DNA of 64,000 bases, taken from the NCBI GenBank assembly GCA_017607445.1, contig JAEVHH010000001.1, positions 1,178,001 through 1,242,000 on the forward strand, given 5' to 3'. The stretch comes from Histoplasma ohiense. Taxonomy: Eukaryota > Ascomycota > Eurotiomycetes > Onygenales > Ajellomycetaceae. The position numbers were made by a program, and so were the translations under genes. Positions within the stretch are counted from its first letter, which is position 1; each line of letters starts with the position of its first letter. This document shows positions 34,865 through 46,271 of the stretch, one piece after another. The notes under the pieces were generated by a model. It was not told the DNA's origin. It searched no databases and worked only from the letters and a program-made list of their open reading frames with translations.

Positions 34865-36071
34865 CTATTTCAATTCGACGCCTTGCGTGGCGTTAAGGAC
34901 GCGCTTGATATCACCTGCAGAGAAAGGAAAGGTCAGTAAATCGTTGACGCGGGGGAAGTGCGAACGCAAACGAACAAATAACCTACCGTAGATACCGAAT
35001 TGACCAGCAGTGATAGCACCAACCATGACGAGACGAGCGCCAATACCGGTAAAACTACCCCGGAGTCCGAGTTCCTTTGCAATCTTGATCAAGCGGGACA
35101 TATTTCCTTCACCTGGAAGGCCTTCGGTCTTGTTGATCTTGCTAAGCATGGTGTCGGCGGGTTGAGAGATAATAGCAGCAGCGAAACCGGCCATGAGACC
35201 AGATCCTAAGTTGATAGAAGTCTTGGCCCCATCGGAGAGAGTTTCCTTATCGAATTGACGGTACAAAGCCTCCGACACTCTCTCGAAAACGACGAACTTG
35301 GCCATAGTGTATGGAACCCTGTTCAAGAATTAATATTACTAATGTGATACGCACGGGCGCTGTTTGGTTGGGGAGAAAAGCCTTACTGTTTCAGAAGGAT
35401 AGGACCGAAACCAGAGTAGAAAGCACCAACACCTTCGTTCTTGAGGATCTTCCCGAATCCACTCATTAGGCCAGAAGCAAATTCGGGTTGGGAAACCAGA
35501 CGAATTCGTGTAGCCTCGAGGGGACAGAGAGCGATATCAGCGAAGAATTCAGCAAGCGCAGACGAGGCGAGGTAGACGGCGGTTCTGTTCTTGGCCGCAG
35601 TCTCGTAGCCAAGGAAGTCGATGGACTGCTTCTTGAAGAACTCGTAACCTCCGAACTTGAAGGCCCCCTGCAGGAAGTAACCGGCAGCAGTTGGGCCAAA
35701 ACCGGTCAACAGAGCCGCGGCTCCTTCATTCTGAACGACCTGCTTGAATCCCCCAATCATGCCTCTGTTGTAGGTTTTTGGATCAAGCTGGATTCTTGTC
35801 TTGACGCTGAAAGACATTCCATTGTTAGCCTCCGGTAAACATCGGCGAATCGGCCGCAATTCCAAGGCGATTATAACAGACAGACGCAATGAGACTCTGG
35901 GACTTACACGTCGACAGGTGTGAGGGCGCCATGGGTAACTGAACAGCAGACAGCGCCAGCAAAGGCGAATCTTGAGTACAGGTTAAGGCCGCTCATCTGG
36001 GGCCCCTGGGGGGTGGGAAGGGCCGGTTTCTGGATGCCATCCAGTTTCGAAGAAGGGGCAGCAGCAGCCAT
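34865..36071 (-). CDS. MIR1: Mitochondrial phosphate carrier (Mir1/PiC)
   Basis: Four exons: 36071-35908, 35806-35387, 35318-34987 and 34914-34865, 321 residues. It imports inorganic phosphate with a proton (or in exchange for hydroxide) across the inner mitochondrial membrane, feeding ATP synthase. The three carrier repeats are visible with signature PxD/ExxK/R: TPVDVVKTRIQ, CPLEATRIRLV and QPADTMLSKIN. Family-specific stretches include GYFLQGAFKFGGYEFFK and PYTMAKFVVFE. The N-terminal ~25 residues are poor in charge and Pro/Ala-rich, as in fungal Mir1. The last coding exon is only 50 nt (DIKRVLNATQGVELK). The intron before it (34986-34915, 72 nt, donor GTAGGT) has no stop and is a multiple of three, so retention would insert 24 residues. 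Confidence 0.95.
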
Positions 36072-38544
36072 TCTGAAAACGAAGAGATAGCACGAACCAA
36101 GCGAGTGAACGCGAAACAAGGAAGATAGGGAGAGGAAGGGGGAGGGGAAAGGGGGAGGGGAATTATTAGTATATGGCCACGGATAAAGTTGGAGAGGAAA
36201 AGTATGGAAATCCGCGATGAGAATTTTTTAGAAAGCAAGAGGCTCCGAAAACTTTTCGCGGCCAATCACGGAACCCGGAAATGCCGAGAATCTGCCTGCA
36301 TCCGCACTAATGTAAATATGGAATAGCGGATAATAGGCTTAGTCACCCTCGTTCCCACAGGCTGGGCGGCGATTGGCGGAAAACAACATCTCCACTTGTA
36401 CAGATGCCGCTGCGAAAAGTTTTGTCTCATGCTAAGAATTTACCTTGAAATATCCTTACTAGTGTATTGTATCTCCAGGCCACACCACCTGGAATTTAGA
36501 GACTGAGCTAGTGGGTAGGCTAGGGGTGTTGGCCTCTATAAGCCCCCTGGGACTCCCTCTCCTTTTCATTAAGAGATGCAACACAACACTTAATGCCGGT
36601 ATCAGCATTTCAGCTTAAAGTATTAGCGCAAGTCAAAACTTTTCGCAGGAGCATCTGTACTGGAACTGGGCTTGGGGCTGCAGGATGAGCAACAATATCC
36701 AGAGGAACTCCCATTCCAGCAGCACAGCCTTGTCATCCACTGGCGTGGTATGTCCAGGTCAGGAGGTTGAAAAGCTCTAGACGTCAATATCAACATCCCT
36801 CACTGCTACAAACCTCTTAAATCCTCTCTACCCGATCTTTGGGCAAATCTAAGCCAACCCTCAATTCATTTACACCTGGTCAAAGCTCGCAGGAGAGCAC
36901 ATCCATGGACTATGGCGAGGGGTTGGCGACCAAGAGGCCATAGGTGATAGGAGAGCAAGAGATGGGAGGAAATCTCCGTTGCCATGATGTCATCCTTGTA
37001 ATACAAGTTGTTGAACCCATACCAACCCATGTTTCCAGCTATACTCACCACAACTCTTCATTTCGCTATACCACCTCTAGCAATATGTGAAAAGTGCACA
37101 GAAATACCCACGTAGATTTGATGCCGAAGCGATTAATCAAGATTGATTCTAGGGTTTTCCGAATTTAACACATCAAATATCAAAATACCAAAATCTGCTA
37201 CCATGGGTTTTCAGTCCTCTTTCAATATCATCGGTATCGTCACTTTTTGGCTGACAGTGTCCCTCCAGTCATCGAGTTTCGTGGTCCAACAACAGCTTTC
37301 CAGAGCTTTCTTAGGCCTCTGATGTGGTGGCTTGCCAATCCGCGTTTTGCTTTCCTCATGATCAAAACCACCGGCCTCTGATGATGGCCTATTCCTCATG
37401 TTCATGTTCTGTACAGGAACAATCGAAGCAAAAATGACGATACCGATGATCTTTTGTCCCAGTCATGCAAGTAAAGAAAGCTTGGGTGATTCGAGGAATA
37501 AAAGTCATGTCGAGCTTTCGGCACCAACCTCATCCATGCTACCAGCCCTATCGGTTAAGGAGTTTTTGATTTGAGGCAGTGGATTGATCGGGTAAAAGTG
37601 TTGATATTCGGCAGACGTAATGGCGGGTCCCCCAAGAGCATGGATTTAGTTTCCCTTCAAGAGGAGATGGTGGGGTTCAAAACCTGGGTTGATCTTGCAC
37701 ACATGCTCAAAAGAGAAACCGATCGGTGGACCCGGAATTCTGGTTGAATGTGTGAGACTTTCGTTATTTTCTTGAACTATGGAGCTAGCTTTTGCATGCC
37801 ACCGCTCCCAGACGTATCTATACGTTGCCACATAGCAGATGTGTTGCAGCAACACTGCCTTATTAATTGCCAACAAAGGTTTCTGTAATATTCCTAGCAG
37901 CTACATATAGGCTATCTATCTATCAACTAATCTACGTACATATATATGTCCCTGAAACATTTCATCAATTCATAACTCTGCTCGAAAACCAGCAGATGGC
38001 ACATGACAATGCAGAACATAGCAAATAACTCAATAAAAATAGGGCGAGAAAAACAAAGGAAATACTCCACGCATAAATTCGAAGAGCACTGGCTCGTATA
38101 AATACCCATGCTTCCGCGAAAATAATCAGAGAACGGTGAGGGAGAAGGGCCCTTGCGGTCGACGAGATGTATAAAGCAAGGACGATGACGGATGTGAGGG
38201 CAGAGGTGGGAAAGTTGATGCAAAATTTAGATATCAAAGTCAAAAGGAAATTATCACCTCGTTATTGGGTAAGCAAATGCTCACTTTGTTTAACAAAGTG
38301 GGAAAATAAAACGAAAACAAAAGACAGAACCACCATTCAATGACTTTCACGCCCCATCATCGCAAAAACCAAAACCGAGAAACTGCGTCTTCCTCATCGC
38401 TATAGTCATGCGAGTTCATAAACGCAAAACATGTTGTGTTAATTGTCAACTGGCATCGAAACCAACAAGGAAGCGGTACTGGCTCTGCTTCTAGTCGTTC
38501 CACATCTTTCTCCATGTTGTGTATCATGACTTGCGGTGACTGTG
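36072..38544. other. 2.5-kb intergenic region with MITE copy B
   Basis: Apart from the miniature element at 36401-36657 no gene is supported. A hydrophobic minus frame at 37965-38243 (92 codons) has two potential membrane segments but no relatives I recognise. The left 300 bp is the promoter of the phosphate carrier. Confidence 0.45.
36401..36657. mobile_element. MITE family 2, copy B (intact ends)
   Basis: A 257-bp element flanked by TA on both sides (36399-36400 and 36658-36659). Terminal inverted repeats of about 26 bp start CAGATGC and include CTGCGAAAAGTTTTG on both ends, with three mismatches. TA target duplication and CAG termini fit a Tc1/mariner-related non-autonomous element. The body matches the reverse complement of 4727-4970. 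No ORF. It sits about 330 bp upstream of the phosphate-carrier start codon. Confidence 0.88.
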
Positions 38545-40911
38545 TTACCCTGCTGCTGATGGACCCTCAGTTCCTGTTGATGTTGAAGCCAGCGCTGATG
38601 GCTGACATTCTACGCCTAACAGCCGTTGAGATGATTCTAACATTGGAGTGGAGGACGCAACCGTACGGTGCTCACTTATGACATCTGGGTTTAATATGGT
38701 TGGCTGCAGAGCGGGCTGCGCAATATGCTGAACTGATGAACAAAGGGTGTCACGGTGCTTCCTTGGCGAGGAATCGTTTGATTCAGCTACTACCGAAGGT
38801 TTCAATGCAGCTGGTGCTTGGGGCTGAATCGAGGGCTCACTAGAGTGAGATTCACTTTGACAACGATGTGCAAAACGGTTTGGTGTGGGTTGCGATGTCA
38901 GAGTTTGCTCTAATGGTATACCATTAATAGATGACATTTCAAATATGGGGCTCGCACACGCGGACGTTGTGTGAACCATTTTGTCATCCATCTCGGAGCT
39001 GAGTGGAAATTCTCGTTGACCGGATGGTACAACAGGAAAACCAACGACTGAGGGACGGCTAAGTTCAATAGCTATTGGCGTCGAGATATTTGGCGGAAGG
39101 GCATGTGGTGGAATTGATGTGGGGTGTATAAAAACTCCTTCTCTCCTCGTCAGGGTAATCGATAAGTAGAGGACAAGAACACTTAGGAAAGCAAGTGCAA
39201 AGTTCCGTCTATCACCGGCGAGAACACGGATGTAATTTGCGCAAAGAGTCTGCAAATCAATCTCATTAGATTTGGCCGGTATCATCTCGTGCTCATGTCC
39301 ATGCTTATAGGTTGACACGGAGAGAACCGTTGGCCGTGGCTCTGGCGGCTCGAAAGTCGGCGGAGGTGATGACCTGTCAAAATCCGATTGAAAGGGAGGA
39401 ACCACATCATCTTCGAACCCATCTATTGCCTCCTGGGTGGGTGGTGGCGGTTCACCGTAAATCTCTCTCCTCCGTTGCTCTTCCTCCAACAAACGCCGTT
39501 CCTGCTCGATCTTCACCTTACCCTCTTCAGTAATTCTCCGCTCTAGCTCCCGCTTTATCTCGACCGGGAGTGCCAATCCGACTTCGACGTCGACCTTTTC
39601 CATTTCTCTCCACGCTGCCGCCCAAGCGCCAGCTCTCATTAGTCCATTCGCAGCATAGACTTTTATTTCCCATTTCCGTTTTTCCCCTTCCAAATGCCGA
39701 AGAACCCGTGCGCCACAATCAGCACATTTTTCCCCTTCACATCCATCGCTGAAATCTCCGCAATCCTCTTTCGCATCAGGCTTCTTACCCCCGTCATCAT
39801 CATCCGCACTGTCTTCATCTTCCCGACCAAGGAAATGCCCGTATCCCAACCTTGGCCGAACCAACTCTAGACTCTCTAATAGCCGCTCCTCAAGCAAGTC
39901 ATACATTTCTTGGGGGTGGGATATCAGCAACCCGCGATCCCTTAGCACACCTGAATTGATAATCTTATCCTCCAACAACTTCCACCTCGCCCAGTACTTT
40001 TCCGGCAAAATCTCCTCAAGAAGCTGCGCACTAGGCCTTCCCAGGCCATGTGGTAGTGAAAGAGACGGTGGGAGCAAAGTGCAATGGAGAAGGACTAGTG
40101 GGTACTCCTTCTGTACTGGCTCCTCCTTTGTCGGTGGTGATTTATAATTCCACCTAGCAGACGGCGGCGTCGAGACCAGCGAGCGCATCGACATCCCCGA
40201 CACACTCTGGCACGAATGGCCACGGCCGTTGCCCCGGCGCTTCCGAGATCGCGATGGTGTAGTTTTCTCATTGTCGTACTCATACCCATACCCGTCATAA
40301 TCCTCCTCATCGCCCATTTGCATCGCACGCACTGAACTAGGGTGTCTAAAAGGCGAATCACGATCTCGAACGCCAGGCGCAATTTTTGAAAGCCGGGAGG
40401 TATACGTGATCTTTTTAAAGTCCTTGCTGTCCACGGGAATGGGTTGGTCATTATTACTCTCTATATAATGTTGCATATAATGCCCGCGGAAATTCGATGG
40501 GGTAATGGTGCCGTTGTAATCATGCTTTCCTGGAGGATATACGACAACAGAGCCCGGTAAAGAAGAAATGGATGAGCGACTTGATGTTGACCTTGCGGCA
40601 TGTCGGCCCTCTTGATCGAAATAATCGTCATCACCAGTAAAAGTAGCGGAAGCATGAGAAGAGGAGGAATGAGGTCGCTCGTGGGGGCTATGGTCAAATG
40701 CATGGTATTCAGTAACCCCATCAGTTTCCACCTGCTGGTCCGAGGAAGCTGTTTCCGGTTCGGGTGTGGAAGCTGTGGCATTCGCTTCAAACTGTTGCGA
40801 CTCTCCCTCATTCATGATTGCGCATGATTGCGACAGATCGGTTTCATTAAAATCACGGGCACCTGCATCCACGGCATCCGATTTTTCCGCTTTAGGAGCT
40901 AAATCCGCCAT
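38545..40911 (-). CDS. Conserved fungal protein with one C-terminal-half membrane helix
   Basis: Single exon, 788 residues, ATG at 40911. The first ~265 residues are low-complexity, acidic and Ser-rich. A conserved block at about 270-365 (YPLVLLHCTLLPPSLSLP, ILPEKYWARWKLLEDKI, GLLISHPQEMYDLLEERLLE) is followed by an acidic loop with a CxxC pair (CEGEKCADCGARV), then a helical Glu/Arg-rich region (EIKRELERRITEEGKVKIEQ). One membrane segment lies near residue 600 (NFALAFLSVLVLYLSITLT), leaving a ~170-residue Ser/Pro-rich tail. Proteins with this block are, as I recall, labelled 'pathway-specific nitrogen regulator' in Aspergillus annotation. Nothing here looks like a DNA-binding domain, so I do not adopt that function. 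Localisation to an internal membrane or nuclear envelope is possible. Confidence 0.8.
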   Translation of the reverse strand: MADLAPKAEKSDAVDAGARDFNETDLSQSCAIMNEGESQQFEANATASTPEPETASSDQQVETDGVTEYHAFDHSPHERPHSSSSHASATFTGDDDYFDQEGRHAARSTSSRSSISSLPGSVVVYPPGKHDYNGTITPSNFRGHYMQHYIESNNDQPIPVDSKDFKKITYTSRLSKIAPGVRDRDSPFRHPSSVRAMQMGDEEDYDGYGYEYDNEKTTPSRSRKRRGNGRGHSCQSVSGMSMRSLVSTPPSARWNYKSPPTKEEPVQKEYPLVLLHCTLLPPSLSLPHGLGRPSAQLLEEILPEKYWARWKLLEDKIINSGVLRDRGLLISHPQEMYDLLEERLLESLELVRPRLGYGHFLGREDEDSADDDDGGKKPDAKEDCGDFSDGCEGEKCADCGARVLRHLEGEKRKWEIKVYAANGLMRAGAWAAAWREMEKVDVEVGLALPVEIKRELERRITEEGKVKIEQERRLLEEEQRRREIYGEPPPPTQEAIDGFEDDVVPPFQSDFDRSSPPPTFEPPEPRPTVLSVSTYKHGHEHEMIPAKSNEIDLQTLCANYIRVLAGDRRNFALAFLSVLVLYLSITLTRREGVFIHPTSIPPHALPPNISTPIAIELSRPSVVGFPVVPSGQREFPLSSEMDDKMVHTTSACASPIFEMSSINGIPLEQTLTSQPTPNRFAHRCQSESHSSEPSIQPQAPAALKPSVVAESNDSSPRKHRDTLCSSVQHIAQPALQPTILNPDVISEHRTVASSTPMLESSQRLLGVECQPSALASTSTGTEGPSAAG

Positions 40912-42589
40912 AACCTCAGTTTTCCTGCGTATATTTGTTTGCTGATGTGCTTTGTTCCTGCCCTCCAGCTGAAGAACCCGAATTAAGTTTGATCACCGGC
41001 CCGCCGAAAGCTTTGCCCTTTATTTTGCTCGTAGATCGGTTAGGCAAACGCTATGCGATCGGCCCAAAGATTTCACGCTGCACAAAATCGATCGTAAACA
41101 GTGCACACAAAGGAATATATACAACCTGTCTTCATATGCAATATCAATGTGCCATGCGGATGGCCTTGACTGACGAAAAAGAAGTTTGAATCTTGCAATT
41201 GGCAAATAGCAATAACAATACTCCGTACCTTCCGCTATGTTCTGTAAATGTTGAATGCCAACTGATATCGAGTCGAGGGAGAAAATGCTGTTCAAACAAA
41301 TGTCGGGGTTTCTTGTCCTCAGTCGTTGGAGGAGGTTGGGTTGATATGCGTTGTTAGGGGCAACCATTAAAAGAAATAATGTGGCAGGGCCTGGGCCACT
41401 AGATGAGCAGAACATCTGCAACGGCTTTTTAGCGCGGCCATCGATGGTTGCTATCCCAGTTTCCCCCGCTTACCACAAAGGTAAGAAATTAAAAGTTCGA
41501 CAAGGATGATGCGGGAGACCGATGACACACCAATATGCTGTGACTTGTCCAATGTTTTTTGAGAGTACGCAAAACGTAAGAGAGAAGAATATTACAACTC
41601 GCACCAAAAACCAATGCCACCAAAGCGATCATTGAGGATATCCAGAATGTAAATCCAACTTTCAGTGGTGTAAGTTCAAATTTCTCGCACCAAATGTCGG
41701 GTATCAATGGACAACAAGGTCTGGAAGGCAAAAACATTGTGACCAAAAAAAGGGGGGGACTATTTACATAAGTACAGAAGTATCTCTATCCATAACCCAG
41801 CCATGCGCCATTCTTGTTGAGGGGGATGCAGGCCAGCTTGAGCAGTAATAAATATTAACATGATATCACAGCAAGAAATCTGCTCAAACAGGGTGCTGAA
41901 CTGAGGAATATATTACAAAAAACAAATTAGCAAAAATATCAGATAAATGGGTTAATTCTTAACTGGAAGGGGGGAGGACGTCCATCTGGCCCATCATTCG
42001 GTTTGTGACAAGTTGTGCAGTTAGAATGTACGAGATGCAACTGTTAGCTTTTAATCATTCACAGGTACCAGGAACCAAGGTTGCGGATTCTCCTTGAGCC
42101 ATAGCACTAAACGAGGGGGTAACCAACGATGCGGCAACCCTGCGTCCCTTGGTTGACATTTGGCAGCAACGCGGCATTGGATTCGTTGCTTTCTAGGGTA
42201 GGGCCAACCATGACCAAAGGAACGAAAAGGCTTAAATGGACACATGCCAGATACAATATACCAAACACGATGCTTGGTCACCTTGCCGAAACATATAGTG
42301 ATTGCATCAAATACTAGTACTGTTAGTAAATGTTAGCCGGGCGATCCTTGGGTCAAAGGTAGTTAGATATTACCTCCAACATTATCAGTTGTCGAAACGA
42401 ATATAAATAGATACATAGGCAGAAGCAAGTATATATGCGCCAGAAATTCAGAATCCATCCGGCTCTATCGAAGAAGGGAAAAAGGAAAACACAAGGTAAG
42501 GAAAAAAACGTGCAAGGGGAAAATCCCAGCGAGTTATAAATAGTCTACATTCGCGGCGGGTAATTTCCAGAACCCGATACTAGAGTTTC
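40912..42589. other. Intergenic, no supported gene
   Basis: Promoter of the one-helix protein gene on the left and 3' flank of the flavin-reductase-like gene on the right. A TACTCCGTAC motif lies at 41219-41228. A minus frame at 41489-41746 contains one hydrophobic segment but no identifiable domain. Confidence 0.45.
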
Positions 42590-43378
42590 CTAATTTACTG
42601 AGGGTCGTGGAATCTCCATCATAGTTGTCGACCTTAGGTATGAAATCCCACCAAGACGGGCAACGGGTCGAAGAACAGCAGGATCAAGAAGGCTCCTCTC
42701 GTCATCGATCGCATCCTCTCGTGCCCAAAATCTCGTCCCCTCTAGTATCACCATAACACCACTCTTCTTCCCTGGATTTGCCAGGCTATTCCACTCCTTT
42801 GTTTCCACGAGTTTCGTCTCAATCGAGAATATCGACTCCTTAACTCGAGGGGCTTTGACTGTCGTGCACGGGGCCGGGTGCAACCCTGACAGTTCGAATT
42901 CGGATATGCCATGTGGCACGTTGATAGAGCAGTGGTTGACAGCTTCAAGATGATATTCGCTGACTGTGTTGACAACGCACTCCCCCGTTTCTAGGATGTT
43001 GCGTAGAGAATCCTTTGGCGGATCCGGATTTCCCGTAAAACCCACGACGATGATTGGGGGGTCGAAGTTGACCATCTGCGTAAAGCTGAAGGGGGCAACG
43101 TTTAAAGTCTGCCCGTCTTTTGATCTGGTGCTCAAAAGTCCAATTGGCCGTGGTACGATCGCGGAGATCATGAGCTTGTAATTGAGGTGTGCAGTCCGGC
43201 CCGCTTCGTAGGGGTCGATTTCAACATGGTTTTTCTCCAGGCTGGCTTGGTTATCGTTTCCTCCTTGTCCTTGCTTCCAACCGGGATTGGGTGATTTGGT
43301 CCAGGTTAGCGGCGCCGAATGGTCGAAATCGGGCCGTGATGCTTCAACTTCAGCGAATGGAGGGCGGATGCTACCCAT
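42590..43378 (-). CDS. Flavin reductase-like / FMN-binding split-barrel protein
   Basis: Single exon, about 262 residues from MGSIRPPFAEVE at 43378; the frame is open 34 codons further upstream, but those residues look like leader. The split-barrel domain (about 65-245) shows the flavin-reductase pattern: MISAIVPRPIGLLSTRSKDG, LNVAPFSFTQMVNFDPPIIV, DSLRNILETGECVVN and HCSINVPHGISEFELSGL. Members bind FMN and use NAD(P)H or partner with a monooxygenase; fungal ones of this type are largely uncharacterised. No targeting signal is evident. It stands apart from any oxygenase gene in the window, so a dedicated partner cannot be named. Confidence 0.88.
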   Translation of the reverse strand: MGSIRPPFAEVEASRPDFDHSAPLTWTKSPNPGWKQGQGGNDNQASLEKNHVEIDPYEAGRTAHLNYKLMISAIVPRPIGLLSTRSKDGQTLNVAPFSFTQMVNFDPPIIVVGFTGNPDPPKDSLRNILETGECVVNTVSEYHLEAVNHCSINVPHGISEFELSGLHPAPCTTVKAPRVKESIFSIETKLVETKEWNSLANPGKKSGVMVILEGTRFWAREDAIDDERSLLDPAVLRPVARLGGISYLRSTTMMEIPRPSVN

Positions 43379-44107
43379 TCTCACAGAGAAATATGAGGTT
43401 AGCGGGTAAAGAGGGTGCAAGCTCTTAAAAGGGGACGCAGAGTTCAATTGACGATATGCTGCCCATGTGTCAACCACCAAAGCAAAATATTTACTCCAAA
43501 TGGACCAGGCCGGGATTTTGTTTTCCCGAAAGGTCGTGTCTCCGCCGAAAAAAGTTAAGAGGACCGAGAGTAGCTCTAACAGTTAGCACCATTATCGTAT
43601 CGTTCCCGTCTCTTCAAGTTTCATGTTTCGTAGTCCAGGAGGTCAGTGGGACACCATTGTGTCGTGTCTTTGCCGGAGAATTGATAAAGGAGTCAGATGT
43701 CCCTCCGCTTACGCTGTAGCTACTACCAGCGCTAAATAACCGTGGGTAAGCCGAAGGAGTGCATATGTATTATGCTAGTCCGCAATGGGAAGCCTATATT
43801 ATAAACCCACGCCGCCCGCCGCGTTGGCGCGAAACCAGCCAGATATCTGCTTGACTCAAGTTCAACTCAAATTGAAGAAGTCACCGTCTGATGGGCTATA
43901 CAAGAAACGGCGAGAGCGGAACCACTTTGGAAAAAATTTCTCCACTTGGAGTAATCCCGCTACCCATCTTTTAAGTATCGTCCTTTTCAGTTCGGCACAA
44001 TCGCTTCTAATCATACCGCCCACAACTGTAAACATACATATACGCAGGATGCTCAGGTCTATCACATCAGCCGTGTCAAAGCAGTTACCCCGTTAGCATT
44101 TATGCCT

Positions 44108-44217
44108 TCAGGACGCCCGCCATTTCTCTGGACTCTCCTCGAGTTGATCCTCCACCGCCTGCAGTCCATCTGCGGAAATTTTCCTGTGACTCCTTGAGAT
44201 CGACCTGCAAGGATTCG

Positions 44218-44252
<35 letters not shown>

Positions 44253-44640
44253 GCGTGAGATTTATCGCTGTAAACGAGAAGTTTGTTCATCTCTTCCAAC
44301 TCGGAAATTCTGTCCTGCAATTCCCCCTGAGAGTCCCGACACCTGCAAAGCTGCATTAGCTTCCCATCAGGCAATTTGATTGCTGGAAATTTTTGAAATG
44401 ATTTACCTTGATGGATTCTACCGCGAGAGGAGTCTTCTTAATTTCGGATGGAGGGATTGTCTCCAGAATCTCCTTCATATACGCGGATGCCTTCCGCCGC
44501 GGCTAATTCAACCCCCATCGGGCAGGTGAGGACAACGTTGTATGAATCCACTGTATGCTCTTGGGTCCTTGGCATTACCACGATGATCGTCGCAAGGATG
44601 AGAAGGAGTAAAATTGTTCATACTCTCTTTGGCTTCTAGG
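44108..44640 (-). pseudogene. Possible broken gene: membrane-helix and coiled-coil fragments
   Basis: On the minus strand a frame near 44595-44440 reads as one hydrophobic helix (ILLLILATIIVVMP) followed by a polar segment (DSYNVVLTCPMGVELAAAEG) and a stop. About 90 nt further on, after a plausible acceptor (TTGCAG), another frame reads RDSQGELQDRISELEEMNKL, a clean coiled-coil heptad, before running into poly-A (poly-Lys). No single frame or obvious splice joins them and no start codon precedes the helix without a stop. It may be a relic or chance; I do not recognise it. Confidence 0.25.
44220..44251. repeat. Homopolymer of about 32 T
   Basis: Uninterrupted T run on the plus strand. Adjacent to the coiled-coil-like minus frame, which it would extend as poly-lysine. 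Such a run could mark the poly(A) tail of a retroposed sequence read from the minus strand, but no flanking duplication was found. Confidence 0.95.
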
Positions 44641-46271
44641 AGTCTCAAGTGATAGGATAATGCTCAATCATCTGAACTACTTAGTTAACTAATGCATGGA
44701 GCAAGCATTAAGGATCAGAGTGATGATTATATATTATTATCTTGCGCTGAAACACAAGAATTGACCCTTTTCTCATGCCAAGCTAGCTCTCACCCGAGGT
44801 TTTAATCGTCTGCTTCTACGTCGTGAAGAGAACTGATATTGACAAGCGACGTGCGTACGCTGCAGTGTGTAGGCCTGCCCTATGTAATTCCCAGGAAAAC
44901 CGTGATGATTCTCCACTTCATGCTTGCTGAAAATTGTTTAAGTTGGATTGTAGTACCCTTATTTTTTTTTGAAGAACTGAAGTCGAAGATGGCCTAACAC
45001 ATAGGATTGCAGATGAACCAGGGTCGGGTTTTTTATATGTTTGCAATGCATGCGACTACACATTGAATTCCCCTAATACATGTGAGGATGCCGCCCAATA
45101 GTTTGCGTCTTTAGGCTCCATGGCATGAGGGTTCGAATTTGAAATTTCCTAGAGGCAACCGTACATATGGCGGCCAATATTTGGTCTCTAATCAAAGAGA
45201 AAAGCAACATAGCTGCTTTCGCTGACATGGGTTGCTGTTTGCTGTGGCGTTGGCTGGGGCCTATTTGTCTGAGTATCACCAGCCAGGACCACTGGATAAA
45301 GGCCATGTCAATATAGTTTGTCTGTTGTCTTTCTAGGATCTATCTATATCCCCTCGCATTAGCGCAGCATTGTGCAAGCAAAAACTAGGACCAATTTCCC
45401 TGTTTCCTCTATGGAGAATTGCCTTTCTATATCAACTGTGAATATTTCAACTATATGTTTAGGCAAGAACATCATGCTCTGACTGTCTTATCATAGACAG
45501 AAACAGTTCATCTCCAATCCAGAACTATACAGAACGGCAATTCAACACCTTGCTGATATAAACCCCAGCAGAATCTAGAAACATGAGTCATGCATACACA
45601 ATCACAGAGAGCAGCTGTCACATCAAGAGTTTTTGGAAGATTTTCGATCTGGTCACTGACAAATTAGCCGATAACAGTTTTGGAAAGACATCACACAGTG
45701 ATCAAAAGATCTATCTAAGACACAAGTTTGTCAACAAATTGATAAATAGCAAACTCAGAAAAGTACATTTCCATGCTCTTTTGTGAAAGAAAGAACAGCC
45801 AATTGCCTGCAGATGCAGGTTGTTCAAGCATACGCCCGGGCATTCAACAAGTCCTTGCCAACCTTGAGAGAGGGTTCCATCACCTGACTCACCAATGAGG
45901 AGCCTTTCTAAATTAGGAATTTTTTATGCGGATTCAAGCCTCTATTTTGCCGCGCGTCTAGAATATGATGACTCAGCCAGACCAACCCGACTGCAGCTTC
46001 ACACAGCTTCGGCGAACTTCCAGCCACCTGCCTTCACTTTTCTTTGCATAGTTATTTCTATTAGTTCAACCGTGTGGGTCTGGTGTTTGGATGTGTCTTC
46101 TTTGTTCAACTGCACGTTTCTGCGTCTTAGTCTCCTCCCTTGATTTTCTCTTGTCCATCTGTCCACCCATGATAGCCTCATTCGCAAGAAGCAGGAACAC
46201 TCGATTTTGGCAGAGTGAACTCCAAATCGCGTTCAGAATCGTCATATAGGGGACAGCGCGCCCTCAACGTT

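Larger units (their letters stand above)
43379..46271. other. 2.9-kb intergenic region with weak coding traces
   Basis: No supported gene. A 32-T run at 44220-44251 and short protein-like minus frames at 44108-44640 are listed separately. The rest (44700-45900) is featureless to me; the last 300 bp is the poly(A) polymerase promoter. Confidence 0.45.
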
